Assembly: GCF_001590605.1 (NCBI RefSeq)
Contig: NZ_CP014504.1
Span: forward strand, 868,001-932,000
Length of the DNA stretch: 64,000 bases
Direction: 5' to 3'
Source of the DNA: Pedobacter cryoconitis
GTDB lineage: Bacteria; Bacteroidota; Bacteroidia; Sphingobacteriales; Sphingobacteriaceae
How positions within the stretch are numbered: the stretch's first letter is position 1; each line of letters starts with the position of its first letter. The translations under genes and the position numbers were made by a program. This document shows positions 34,952-43,659 of the stretch, piece by piece. The notes beneath the pieces are model-generated. The model saw only the letters and a program-made list of their open reading frames with translations. It ran no database searches and was not told the origin of the DNA.

Positions 34952-37258
34952 ATGAAACTTTTCAGATTAATACTGCTATTGGCTTGTTTTGCCTTTTTTA
35001 AGCAGAACGTTCAGGCGCAAAACCAACCCGTAACAGGTAATATATATGATTCTCAAACCAGGCAGGCACTCGCCGGGGTCAGTATCAAAACTTCCGACAA
35101 TAAATTGCTCACTATATCCGATAAAAATGGGCATTTTAAAATTGAAAATACCACCCCAGACCAACATTACAAATTCTTTCTGGTCGGTTTCAAACCACAA
35201 GAAGTTGATTACAGTAAAAAAGAAGGAAGTCTGAACATCCAGCTCGATGCAGATGAATCCAGTTTAAACGAAGTACGCGTCACAGGTTTTTCCGGAAACC
35301 GGACCAAGAAAGAAACTGCAGGTTCCATCGGAATGATCACCAATGCAGACCTCAACCGGGGCAGCGGACTGTCCTTTCAGTCGGCCCTGAATTCTATTCC
35401 AGGAGTAAGAATGGACCAGAGCACGCTCTCTGAAGCCAGAATTTCGATCCGAGGAAACGGCGTCAGATCTTCTTACGGATTAAGAAGCATCAAAGTTTAT
35501 CTGAATGATATTCCAGTTACAGAGGCCGATGGAACAACCCGGATTGAAGCTTTAGATGTGAACAGTATTGGCAGGGCCGAAGTCATTAAAGGACCAGCCT
35601 CAAGTATTTACGGTGCAGGCACAGGCGGCGTGATTAATTTCCAATTACAACGCTCTCCCTATCAGGAACAAAGTCTGGAAGCATCAGGCTTAGCGGGTAG
35701 TTACGGTTTACATAGACTGGCAGCAACTTACCGGAACGGCGGAGACAAGATTAACAGCTATGTTTCTTACGGATGGCAGGAGTATGACGGATATAGGGCG
35801 CACAGTAATGATATGCGCAGGTTTTTATCCGGTAATTTTCAGCTATTTCCAAGCAATAAGCGGATCATTACCCTATTGCTGAACAGAACGACGCAGTATT
35901 CGCAGATCCCAGGATCGCTGACAGCCGATCAGGCGAGCGCTAATCCACTGCAAGCTAATGCCAGCAATCTGGATAAGCAGGCCGGACGGTATCAGACCTG
36001 GACCAGGGTTGGCTTAGGGCAACAATATCAAATCAATGATCAATTGTCCAATAGCACCAGTGTTTTTACTTATTCCTATGACCTGAATCACCCCTTACCT
36101 TATGCTTATCTGAGAAATTTTTATCAAAGTTATGGCGGAAGAACAAGCTTTACATATAACCCTGGTTTCTCCAGGCTGCCCACTAAGTTCATTGTAGGAG
36201 CAGAATTTAACGAAGGCCTGACTAAAGGGACCCAATACGTCAATAATAAAGGTACCGAGGGCGCAATCAATGGAAATATAGATTACCGGAACACACTCTA
36301 CTCCTTATTTTATCAATCCGAGACACAACTCGGAGCAAATACATTGTTAACCCTGGGACTGAGCTATAACAGCCTGAAATATGATGTCTCAAACTATTTG
36401 GTGCCAACACAAAGCGGAATAAAAGATTTTAAACCTCAGGCTACCCCAAGAATTGCAATCAGTCACCATTTCTCTGAAGCACTGAGCTTACATGGAAGTG
36501 TGAGTACCGGTTTTTCTCCACCATCTAGCTCAGAAGTGAAAAACGTGGATGGCTCAATTAATCCAACCTTACAGGCCGAGAAAGCAATAAATTATGAAAT
36601 CAATGCTAAAGGTAACTTGTTAAATTCACGTTTAAGCTATGACCTTTCTGTCTTCAAAATGGACATGAAAGGGGAGTTGATTGGACAATCCGTACAACAG
36701 GGCATTACCATTTATAACAATGCAGGTAAAACAACACACAACGGAGCAGAACTAGCTTTATCCTGGCAAATTCTAAAACCAGAAGATAATCAGGAAATAG
36801 CCAGCCTGAGACCTTTCGTAGCTTTAACCTATTCAGCTTTCAAATTTAAGGATTACCAGATTCTGGATGCGAATAATGCAGTGACTGCTTCTTATAATGG
36901 AAATGCACTGACTGGAATTTCACCTTGGGTGATCAGTGCCGGACTTGACCTGGAAACTCGTTTTGGATTATATGGATATCTGAATTATTATTACAATGAT
37001 AAAATGCCATTAAATGATAAAAACACAGACTATAACGCAGCATACCAGGTAGTCGGCCTTAAAGCGGGCTATAAAAAAAGATTGGGAAAAATGTTCGAGG
37101 TGAATGTTTACGGTGGCATTGATAACTTATTTAATGAATCCTATAGCTCGATTCTATCCTTAAATGCAATAGGCTATAGCGGTGCGCAGCCAGCCTACTT
37201 TAACCCTTCGCCTAAAAGAAACGGTTATGCAGGACTTAGCTTAAAGTATTTCTTCTAA
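34952..37258 (+). CDS. TonB-dependent outer membrane receptor (siderophore or metal type)
   Basis: A signal peptide (to about NVQAQ) is followed by a carboxypeptidase-regulatory-like domain (about 25-105), plug (about 115-220: SALNSIPGVRMDQSTLSE, RISIRGNGVRSSYGLRS, VIKGPASSIYGAGTGG) and barrel ending NGYAGLSLKYFF. It is 768 residues, smaller than SusC and with no SusD partner. The type fits siderophore or metal-complex uptake. The small Cys-motif protein upstream supports a metal link. It ends at a long hairpin terminator. Confidence 0.9.
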   Translation: MKLFRLILLLACFAFFKQNVQAQNQPVTGNIYDSQTRQALAGVSIKTSDNKLLTISDKNGHFKIENTTPDQHYKFFLVGFKPQEVDYSKKEGSLNIQLDADESSLNEVRVTGFSGNRTKKETAGSIGMITNADLNRGSGLSFQSALNSIPGVRMDQSTLSEARISIRGNGVRSSYGLRSIKVYLNDIPVTEADGTTRIEALDVNSIGRAEVIKGPASSIYGAGTGGVINFQLQRSPYQEQSLEASGLAGSYGLHRLAATYRNGGDKINSYVSYGWQEYDGYRAHSNDMRRFLSGNFQLFPSNKRIITLLLNRTTQYSQIPGSLTADQASANPLQANASNLDKQAGRYQTWTRVGLGQQYQINDQLSNSTSVFTYSYDLNHPLPYAYLRNFYQSYGGRTSFTYNPGFSRLPTKFIVGAEFNEGLTKGTQYVNNKGTEGAINGNIDYRNTLYSLFYQSETQLGANTLLTLGLSYNSLKYDVSNYLVPTQSGIKDFKPQATPRIAISHHFSEALSLHGSVSTGFSPPSSSEVKNVDGSINPTLQAEKAINYEINAKGNLLNSRLSYDLSVFKMDMKGELIGQSVQQGITIYNNAGKTTHNGAELALSWQILKPEDNQEIASLRPFVALTYSAFKFKDYQILDANNAVTASYNGNALTGISPWVISAGLDLETRFGLYGYLNYYYNDKMPLNDKNTDYNAAYQVVGLKAGYKKRLGKMFEVNVYGGIDNLFNESYSSILSLNAIGYSGAQPAYFNPSPKRNGYAGLSLKYFF

Positions 37259-37298
37259 GGGTCAGGGAATGGATTCTTAACATCCAAAATCAAAAGAA

Positions 37299-37388
37299 CT
37301 TTAAAAAAACAGGCTTTGCTGTTTCAAGACATTGGCTGCCCCTTCAGGCAGGCGTCGACTTGAAACAGCAAAGCCTGTTTTTTTAAAG
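37299..37388. terminator. Long bidirectional hairpin (30-bp perfect arms)
   Basis: Arms 37299-37328 and 37359-37388 are exact complements (core CAGGCTTTGCTGTTTCAAG), with A-run and T-run outer ends. The 30-nt loop holds a second small hairpin (CTGCC...GGCAG). It lies between the convergent TonB receptor and DUF4397 genes and would terminate both. Confidence 0.85.
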
Positions 37389-37401
37389 CTAAATGGAAAA
37401 A

Positions 37402-38088
37402 CTATTCCTGTGTAATCTGACGAACCGAAATTGAATTTGCAGTAGACCCTGTAATATAAACAGTGTAAATTTTATTTGCAGCAAGCGCTGTTAAATCGAA
37501 ATTCCCTAAACTTGTAGACTGGCCGGCAGCAAAAACCTGAAGAGAAAGAACACCAGGAGCTATCGTAGCGAAATTTGTTGCCACATCGCGGCCAAGATTT
37601 GCAGCCAGATTTTCACCAGATGAACGTCTGATGTCAATATTAGCCGGAGCCGCATCACTTAAATGTACAAACCTTACTTTAGCTTGTCCGCTAACAGGTG
37701 CACTTCTGTCATCTTCAAAAATTTTAACTCTGGCAGCTTGTCCGTCTCCAGCTAAAAAAACAGTATAATTAGAACCATTTCTAATATCCGCTTTACCCGT
37801 TGCATAAGCCGTTGAAGAACCATCAGTTCTGAATTCCATAACCAGGTTATTACCTGAATTAGTAGAAATATAAGCTGATGCATTTGCAAAAGCTAATCCT
37901 CCATTTACAACAGCTGTATTTGCCAGGTAAAATCCTTGATTAGCAGAGGATGGTGAAGCATTTACAACCTTAACATTTGCCGATCCTGAACTATCAACAT
38001 CGTTTTTCTTACAAGAAGTTACCAATACAGCCAGAGATAAAATAGCGGTGCCCTTCAATAAGTTTTTTAATACTGATCTTGTTTTCAT
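37402..38088 (-). CDS. DUF4397-domain lipoprotein
   Basis: A lipoprotein signal (SLAVLVTSCKK) is followed by a linker and a DUF4397 beta-sandwich region (about 45-220) with ANVKVVNASPSSANQGFYL, YTVFLAGDG, KVRFVHLSDAAPANIDIR and YTVYITG. These exported proteins are common in Sphingobacteriaceae and have no established role. It stands alone. Its upstream region (38089-38396) is AT-rich, with no gene seen. Confidence 0.9.
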   Translation of the reverse strand: MKTRSVLKNLLKGTAILSLAVLVTSCKKNDVDSSGSANVKVVNASPSSANQGFYLANTAVVNGGLAFANASAYISTNSGNNLVMEFRTDGSSTAYATGKADIRNGSNYTVFLAGDGQAARVKIFEDDRSAPVSGQAKVRFVHLSDAAPANIDIRRSSGENLAANLGRDVATNFATIAPGVLSLQVFAAGQSTSLGNFDLTALAANKIYTVYITGSTANSISVRQITQE

Positions 38089-38396
38089 AAAATTGATTTA
38101 AATTAAACAGGTAATTAATTTTGAATAACATTGTTGTTACGATTAAGCGTTTGCAAGAATTAATCCTCAGCACCTCATTCCTAAGTTTAAAATGAAAAAT
38201 CAAAATATATTTAACAGATAATCAGCTATTTATGGTGTTTTTAAATAATATTTAAAACTTTTAAGGGTAATTTGAGATTTGCAAAAATAAGTGTACTGAA
38301 TAGTGTACATCATAGTCTGGCTAACACGGTTTTGTATCCAGAAGAAATCAACTGTTGATACCGTGTGTTAAACATTAATGAGTTGAAAAATTGGAA

Positions 38397-38771
38397 TTAA
38401 GTTGTGGAGGTTAACCACCAGGTATTCCCAAAAGGATCCTGGATACCTCCACACCTTCCATAATCCATATCAGCTACTTCAGTAACGACAAAAGACCCAT
38501 GGAAGATAGCCCGCTGAAATGTTTCATCCGCATCGCCTACGTAGATAAAAAAATTACCAACTGCTTTCCCATACTTATCTGCCGCTTCTGAAAGCAGCAG
38601 CATACTATGTCCAACTTTAATTTCCGCAGATAAAACGGTTCTGTTATCACTTGCTATATTTAATGACTTTGTCTCTGCATTAAAAACAATTTTGGCAAAT
38701 TCAATAAATTCTATTGCATTTTCGAGCATCAGGTAGGGGAGAGTCGTATGTTGATCCTTGTAATTATTCAT
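38397..38771 (-). CDS. VOC-family (PhnB/glyoxalase-like) protein
   Basis: The 124-residue protein has the VOC pattern: PYLMLENAIEFIEFAKIVFN at the N-terminus, a middle strand HSMLLLSEA, FIYVGDADETFQRA and the C-terminal GRCGGIQDPFGNTWWLTS. Members bind metals or small molecules or catalyse isomerase and dioxygenase reactions; the substrate here is unknown. It is a single-gene unit. An imperfect hairpin (38320-38375, TAACACGG and CCGTGTGTTA) follows its end. Confidence 0.85.
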   Translation of the reverse strand: MNNYKDQHTTLPYLMLENAIEFIEFAKIVFNAETKSLNIASDNRTVLSAEIKVGHSMLLLSEAADKYGKAVGNFFIYVGDADETFQRAIFHGSFVVTEVADMDYGRCGGIQDPFGNTWWLTSTT

Positions 38772-39164
38772 GAACGTAATTTTTCGTTATCCCTGCTGTT
38801 GTTAAATTGGCAAGGTGATAAGTTTAACAAATAAGGTGACCAGCTGTTTTTTTATTCCTGTCAATAGCCTGAAATCTTTCTTATTAATAACTTAATATAC
38901 GTGTAAAAAAGATCAATTTAATGATATAGCTCATAAATGTATAAACACAAGAAACATACAGCTTTTAGTCTTTTCATAAAAACTGACTATGTACTTAAAG
39001 TTGTCAGAATGTAAAATTTAATCATCTTATCATAATTATCTCTATATTGCCCAAAACTATACTGGAAATAATAATCGGATTTCTATTTTTGCGGAGATTT
39101 AGATGGATGAATTCTGCCTTTAAGCTCTCCGTCTGATAAATTTAGAATAACCCAAGTTCAAACA
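38772..39164. promoter_or_regulatory. Intergenic region with -7 element for ino1
   Basis: This 393-bp AT-rich gap lies between the divergent VOC and inositol-phosphate synthase genes. A perfect Bacteroidota -7 match, TATTTTTG, is at 39084-39091, about 74 bases before the ino1 start. A well-spaced -33 TTTG was not found. No small gene is evident. Confidence 0.35.
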
Positions 39165-40358
39165 ATGCACAACCAAGGAAAGAAAATCAGAGTTGCAATT
39201 TTAGGCGTAGGTAATTGCGCCAGCTCATTAGTACAAGGCGTGGAATTTTACACTAAACATGCAGAAAAGACATCAGGATTGATGGCTAATGATATCGGTG
39301 GATATAAAGCAGCTAACATTGAATTCGTTTGCGGATTTGATGTAGATGAAAGAAAAATCGGTCAGCCATTAAAGGAAGCTATTTTTGCCAAGCCAAATTG
39401 TACGATCATATTAAATGCTGACATAGCATCAGAAGCACCTATCTACAGGTCACCAGTTATTGATGGAGTATCTCCACAAATGATTGCTTATCCTGAAGCT
39501 AACAGATTCATCATCAAAGATGAATTAAAGAATACTGATATTTTGATTGATAGCGTAACCTATGATCAAGCTCAGGTAACTGCTTTACGTGCCGAAATTG
39601 TTGCGCAATTGCGTAAACACGAAGCCGAAGTATTAATAAACTACCTTCCTGTTGGCTCACAACTGGCTACAGAATTCTATGCAGAAATTTGTATTGAATT
39701 AGGTATCTCTTTAGTGAACTGTATCCCTGTATTTATCGCTTCAGATCCTGCATGGGAGAAAAGATTTATAGATGCTGGTATTCCAATTATCGGAGATGAC
39801 ATGCGCAGCCAATTCGGTGCAAGTATTGTTTCTCAGATGCTTCAGGAACTGGCTTTCGAAAGAGGTCACCATGTGAAAGCTCACATTCAGAGAAATGTTG
39901 GCGGAAATACAGATTTCCTTAATATGGAAGACAAAAATCGTCTGAAATCTAAAAAGATCTCTAAGGAAAACGTAATCCGTGCACAAAATGATATCAGAGG
40001 TATCTCTACAGAAGACAGTTTCCTTCACGCAGGCCCTTCAGAATATATCGCTTATTACGGAGACAATAAAGTAGCTAACTTCCGTCTGGAATTAGAAGGC
40101 TTTATGGGTGCACCTGTAATCTTTGATGCTCAACTATCAGTTCAGGATTCCCCTAACTCTGCAGGTGTAGTGATCGATGCGATCAGATACGTTTATGTAG
40201 CCAGAGAATTAGGTCTTGTAGGTGCTCTTAGAGGACCATCAGCTTCTACTCAGAAAACTCCACCAGAGCAAATGATGTTTAGTGATGCAATTTACGAATG
40301 TCATGCACTTGCTAAACGTGAGTTAACAGCATCAACAAGAAAACAATTAAAAAAATAG
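39165..40358 (+). CDS. ino1: Inositol-3-phosphate synthase
   Basis: The enzyme converts glucose 6-phosphate to L-myo-inositol 1(3)-phosphate, the first step toward inositol lipids, which several Bacteroidota make. It is 397 residues. The NAD-binding N-terminus reads VAILGVGNCASSLVQG. Family motifs are INYLPVGSQLATEFY, PAWEKRFIDAGIPIIGDDMR, QRNVGGNTDFLNM and DSPNSAGVVIDAIR. It stands alone, with its own terminator, and no inositol monophosphatase or lipid synthase gene is adjacent. Confidence 0.95.
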   Translation: MHNQGKKIRVAILGVGNCASSLVQGVEFYTKHAEKTSGLMANDIGGYKAANIEFVCGFDVDERKIGQPLKEAIFAKPNCTIILNADIASEAPIYRSPVIDGVSPQMIAYPEANRFIIKDELKNTDILIDSVTYDQAQVTALRAEIVAQLRKHEAEVLINYLPVGSQLATEFYAEICIELGISLVNCIPVFIASDPAWEKRFIDAGIPIIGDDMRSQFGASIVSQMLQELAFERGHHVKAHIQRNVGGNTDFLNMEDKNRLKSKKISKENVIRAQNDIRGISTEDSFLHAGPSEYIAYYGDNKVANFRLELEGFMGAPVIFDAQLSVQDSPNSAGVVIDAIRYVYVARELGLVGALRGPSASTQKTPPEQMMFSDAIYECHALAKRELTASTRKQLKK

Positions 40359-40370
40359 AACTTATAGCCC

Positions 40371-40419
40371 TATAAAAAAACGGCTCCAGACCTGAAAGGT
40401 CTGGAGCCGTTTTTTTATA
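40371..40419. terminator. Bidirectional terminator after ino1
   Basis: A perfect stem (TATAAAAAAACGGCTCCAGA plus CC, 5-nt loop, its exact complement) with A- and T-runs lies between ino1 and the convergent PorP/SprF gene. Confidence 0.92.
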
Positions 40420-40433
40420 TAGAAATTAGCAGA

Positions 40434-41444
40434 CTACCAGTTTCTTTGCGGACAAGTGACTTTGTACCTGTTATTCAGCAAAATGCCCAATACAATTTCA
40501 TGCGTACCATTACTTATTGAACCCAGTTCAGAAGTTGTAAAATCATAAGCATAACTCAGCACAAACAGTGAGCTGATATTAAAACCTGCCATCGCAGATA
40601 CCGCATCCTGCGGACGGTAACTTCCTCCAATCCAAAACTTATCTTTAAATGCTACTTTAAAATTTATATCTGCAGACAAAGGGGCAGGCTGGACTTTTTT
40701 GAACATGACTGAAGGAGTTACCGAAAGCTGCTCATTGAGGAAAAACTTATAGCCGCCTGTGACAAACAGATGAGGTACCTGTTTCCCCTCAACTGCCGCC
40801 TGAGCATCAGAAAAATTAAGCGGTTTATTCAATAACTGCTGAACGGATACACCTGCAAAAAAATCAGGTCCATATAACCAGATCCCTGCATCAAGATCGG
40901 GCTGTGTTCTGGTATTAAAACCTGGAGTAATTGCAGGATCAATACTATTTTCAAAACTCAGTTTTGAAAAATCCAATGACATTCTTGAAATTCCTGCGGC
41001 TACCCCCAAACTCAGGTTTATTTTTGGGCTTAACCCAAGATGGTAAGCATAAGAGGCCTTAAGGTCCAGCACTTTAATAGGTCCTGTTTTATCCAATGTC
41101 CCGGAAATACCAATTCCATGATGCGGCTCAGCAGCCATATAATTCTGCAGATAACTACGTTCCATAGGATTTGCACCTTTTTCCGCAAAAGAATTTGAGT
41201 TTCCATATAAATATTGCTTGCCCAATGGCGCATGAATAGAAAAAAAAGAGGTAACCGGACCATCATTTATTCCAGTCCATTGTACCCTGGAACCTACTTT
41301 TACATCGGTATAATTCTCTATACCAGAAAGTGCAGGATTGAGCAGGTAATTATTGAAAATATACTGGGTATACTGTGGCCTTTGCTGACCATAACTAACC
41401 TTAAGAAGAAAAAAACCAGTTAATATCAGGAATACTGTTCTCAT
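40434..41444 (-). CDS. PorP/SprF-family outer membrane protein (type IX secretion)
   Basis: The 336-residue protein has a signal peptide (to about VSYGQ) and the family opening RPQYTQYIFNNYLLNPALSG. The beta-barrel pattern includes VGSRVQWTGINDGPVTSFF and ends LSYAYDFTTSELGSISNGTHE and IVLGILL. Such proteins help type IX secretion export or anchor a specific partner. It lies 3 bases after the gene for a T9SS type B sorted protein, the classic SprB/SprF-style pairing. Confidence 0.93.
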   Translation of the reverse strand: MRTVFLILTGFFLLKVSYGQQRPQYTQYIFNNYLLNPALSGIENYTDVKVGSRVQWTGINDGPVTSFFSIHAPLGKQYLYGNSNSFAEKGANPMERSYLQNYMAAEPHHGIGISGTLDKTGPIKVLDLKASYAYHLGLSPKINLSLGVAAGISRMSLDFSKLSFENSIDPAITPGFNTRTQPDLDAGIWLYGPDFFAGVSVQQLLNKPLNFSDAQAAVEGKQVPHLFVTGGYKFFLNEQLSVTPSVMFKKVQPAPLSADINFKVAFKDKFWIGGSYRPQDAVSAMAGFNISSLFVLSYAYDFTTSELGSISNGTHEIVLGILLNNRYKVTCPQRNW

Positions 41445-41447
41445 AAA

Positions 41448-43370
41448 TTACCTCAATACCGTTAAGGAGCCCGATTGTGTTTTTTGCCCATCATGTAAAT
41501 CAATCACATAATAATACACCCCTACAGGCACATATTCTCCATTATATTTCCCGTCCCAGCTTTTTCCATCACCGGTTCCAGCATAAATTCTTCCACCATA
41601 TCTATTGAATACATATACATCAGCAGCAGGATAGCTATCCAGAGCAGCGATAGCCCAGGTGTCGTTGATACCATCTCCATTTGGCGTAATGGTATTCGGA
41701 ATGCTTAGTTTTTTCAGTACACGAATAGAAACATCCTGCGCACTGCCCGCACAGCCATTTTCTGACCAGGCAGTTAAAGTATAAGTGACATCGTGCGGAG
41801 GGCTGGCTACAGGATTCAATTTGGTTGGATCGTCCAGGTAAGCTGCAGGTGTCCATAAAAACCTGGCATGATCTCCAGATACCTGTCCATCCAGCGTAAC
41901 CGTTTGTCCTTCAATGATTGTCCGGTTGCGCCCTGCGCGGGCCGTTATTTTCTTAAATACATCCAGCGTCACAGTCGCTTGCTTTTCACAGCTGCCATTG
42001 GAAATTGTAACCGTATATAAAGTGGTTTGCAAAGGAGACGCGACCGGATCAGCAATGTCTGTAGCCGACAAACCAGTTGCCGGTGCCCATTTATATTGTG
42101 TCCCTCCTGCAGCGTGAAGTACTATCGAAGCTCCCTCACAAATAGGCGCCGGAACATCAATAAGTGGAATTGGAACTGGCAACATATTGACCTTGATTTT
42201 CGCAGCAGCAGTGCAAGTACCCAGCGTTGTGGTAACCTGATAATCGCCAGCGCGGTTAAGGGCTGCATTTTCGATGACGGGTGATTTTTCTGTTGAGCTG
42301 AAGTTATTCGGCCCAGTCCATAAATATGGGCCATCCGCACCTGTCACGTCCAGCTGAATTGTATTGCCCTCGCAAACTGTCTGCTCAGCCACAACAACGG
42401 GTTTTGGCAAAGCTTTTACGTGAATATTAATTGGCGATGATGTAGTTCTGCAAGCCGGTGAACTAAAGTTTGTGGCTTCTGCAGCCATCAGGCGATATTG
42501 GAAATCCCCAACCTGTAAAGACCCCGCATTCAGGTTGAGTTGTATTGCGGTTTCCCCGTTCAGATCTGACCACTGGCTATCTACCATTTGTTGCCATTGA
42601 TACTGTAGCGTTGGTGAACCTTCGACAGTAGCAGACAGTACGACGCCATTTCCCTCACAAATCGTCTTTTCTGTCTGGCTTGTATGGTCTGTTAACGGTG
42701 TGATCTTTGGTCCGCAAGCTCTGAAAGTAATGTCGTCCAGGGCAAGGTCATTTCCATCCCCGCCCGGTCCGTTATTGGTAATTCTGATTTTAACTCTGGT
42801 CGTATTACTGGTTCTGAACAAAAAACCATATTGTTTCCACGTAGCTACAGCGGTTTCCGGAATATTTCCGGTAATGTAGGTCCCTAACAGCTGATCATCC
42901 AGAGTCAGTATTGAAAAAGTAAGATTGGGTTTGTTGCCTGAATAAGTCAATAAATTGGTGACCCAGGCTGCGAATTCATAGGTGGTATTCGGACACAAGT
43001 CTGTGTTAATGGCTGTTTCATAGAAAACACCAGGCTGATAGCTGGCATTAATCATCATCATATAACCATCCGGGTCATTTGGTGTGTGATTGACCGTATT
43101 AAACCATGATCCCTGACCGATACGCTTCACAATTGTATAAGAGCCATCACCAGGGGAAAGTGAAGCAGTATACTGATAGTTCGTACTTGAACCCAGGGAC
43201 GGACCGAAATTACCTTTGCCTCTCCCAAAATCAATATTCACAACCGGGTCGCCAAAGCTGCCCGAACAGATCTGTGAAAATACTTTTTCCGGTAAAGTAA
43301 TGCTACAGTACAAAAGAACAATATATAAAATTTTACACTTCAATACTCTACAATATTGTATAACCTTCAA
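41448..43370 (-). CDS. T9SS type B sorted adhesin-like protein with gliding-motility C-terminal domain
   Basis: An exported 640-residue protein. The signal peptide ends near KVFSQ. The N-terminal domain (about 35-220) begins CSGSFGDPVVNIDFG and contains RITNNGPGGDGNDLALDDIT, resembling carbohydrate-binding jelly-roll modules. Three or four Ig/PKD-like segments (about 235-545) each open with a CEG motif (KTICEGNGV, QTVCEGNTI, APICEGASI). The C-terminus (about 555-640) is the CHU_C sorting domain: IPNTITPNGDGINDTW, VYVFNRYGGRIY, WDGKYNGEYVPVGVYYYVID. It is probably a surface adhesin. It forms an operon with the PorP/SprF gene. Confidence 0.92.
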   Translation of the reverse strand: MKVIQYCRVLKCKILYIVLLYCSITLPEKVFSQICSGSFGDPVVNIDFGRGKGNFGPSLGSSTNYQYTASLSPGDGSYTIVKRIGQGSWFNTVNHTPNDPDGYMMMINASYQPGVFYETAINTDLCPNTTYEFAAWVTNLLTYSGNKPNLTFSILTLDDQLLGTYITGNIPETAVATWKQYGFLFRTSNTTRVKIRITNNGPGGDGNDLALDDITFRACGPKITPLTDHTSQTEKTICEGNGVVLSATVEGSPTLQYQWQQMVDSQWSDLNGETAIQLNLNAGSLQVGDFQYRLMAAEATNFSSPACRTTSSPINIHVKALPKPVVVAEQTVCEGNTIQLDVTGADGPYLWTGPNNFSSTEKSPVIENAALNRAGDYQVTTTLGTCTAAAKIKVNMLPVPIPLIDVPAPICEGASIVLHAAGGTQYKWAPATGLSATDIADPVASPLQTTLYTVTISNGSCEKQATVTLDVFKKITARAGRNRTIIEGQTVTLDGQVSGDHARFLWTPAAYLDDPTKLNPVASPPHDVTYTLTAWSENGCAGSAQDVSIRVLKKLSIPNTITPNGDGINDTWAIAALDSYPAADVYVFNRYGGRIYAGTGDGKSWDGKYNGEYVPVGVYYYVIDLHDGQKTQSGSLTVLR

Positions 43371-43514
43371 GTCTTTTTTTTCTAAATCGGGTTGAATCTA
43401 AGGATAAAATTCATGAATCTGTTTTAGATATAATACACTCATTTGTAGTTTTTTATAGTTTTAAATCCCGCTATGATCTATTCCCTGGGAATGCTAAAAC
43501 ATTATAGTTTTGAG

Positions 43515-43536
43515 TATTCTACGTAATTGTAGAATA
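43515..43536. promoter_or_regulatory. 8-bp inverted repeat upstream of the T9SS operon
   Basis: TATTCTAC and GTAGAATA are exact complements with 6 bp between, about 145 bases upstream of the T9SS gene start. It could be an operator; there is no further support. Confidence 0.3.
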
Positions 43537-43591
43537 ATGAGCAGTGAATAAGTATTCCTCAAAGTGGTGAATAACTCCCTGTAGCTCTAAA

Positions 43592-43630
43592 AAAAACGGG
43601 ACATGATGTAAAAGATCATGTCCCGTTTTT
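43592..43630 (-). terminator. Terminator of the TlpA-like gene
   Basis: A perfect 16-bp stem (AAAAACGGGACATGAT, 7-nt loop, ATCATGTCCCGTTTTT). It follows the minus-strand TlpA-like gene, and reading leftward the A-run becomes a T-run. Confidence 0.85.
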
Positions 43631-43659
43631 ATCAAAAGGTTTGAAATTATTGAAATGAA

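Noticed and set aside
42027..42284. Plus-strand open frame inside the T9SS gene
   Set aside because: Antisense to a well-supported gene, with no family features and a Cys/Arg/Ser-rich composition typical of shadow frames.
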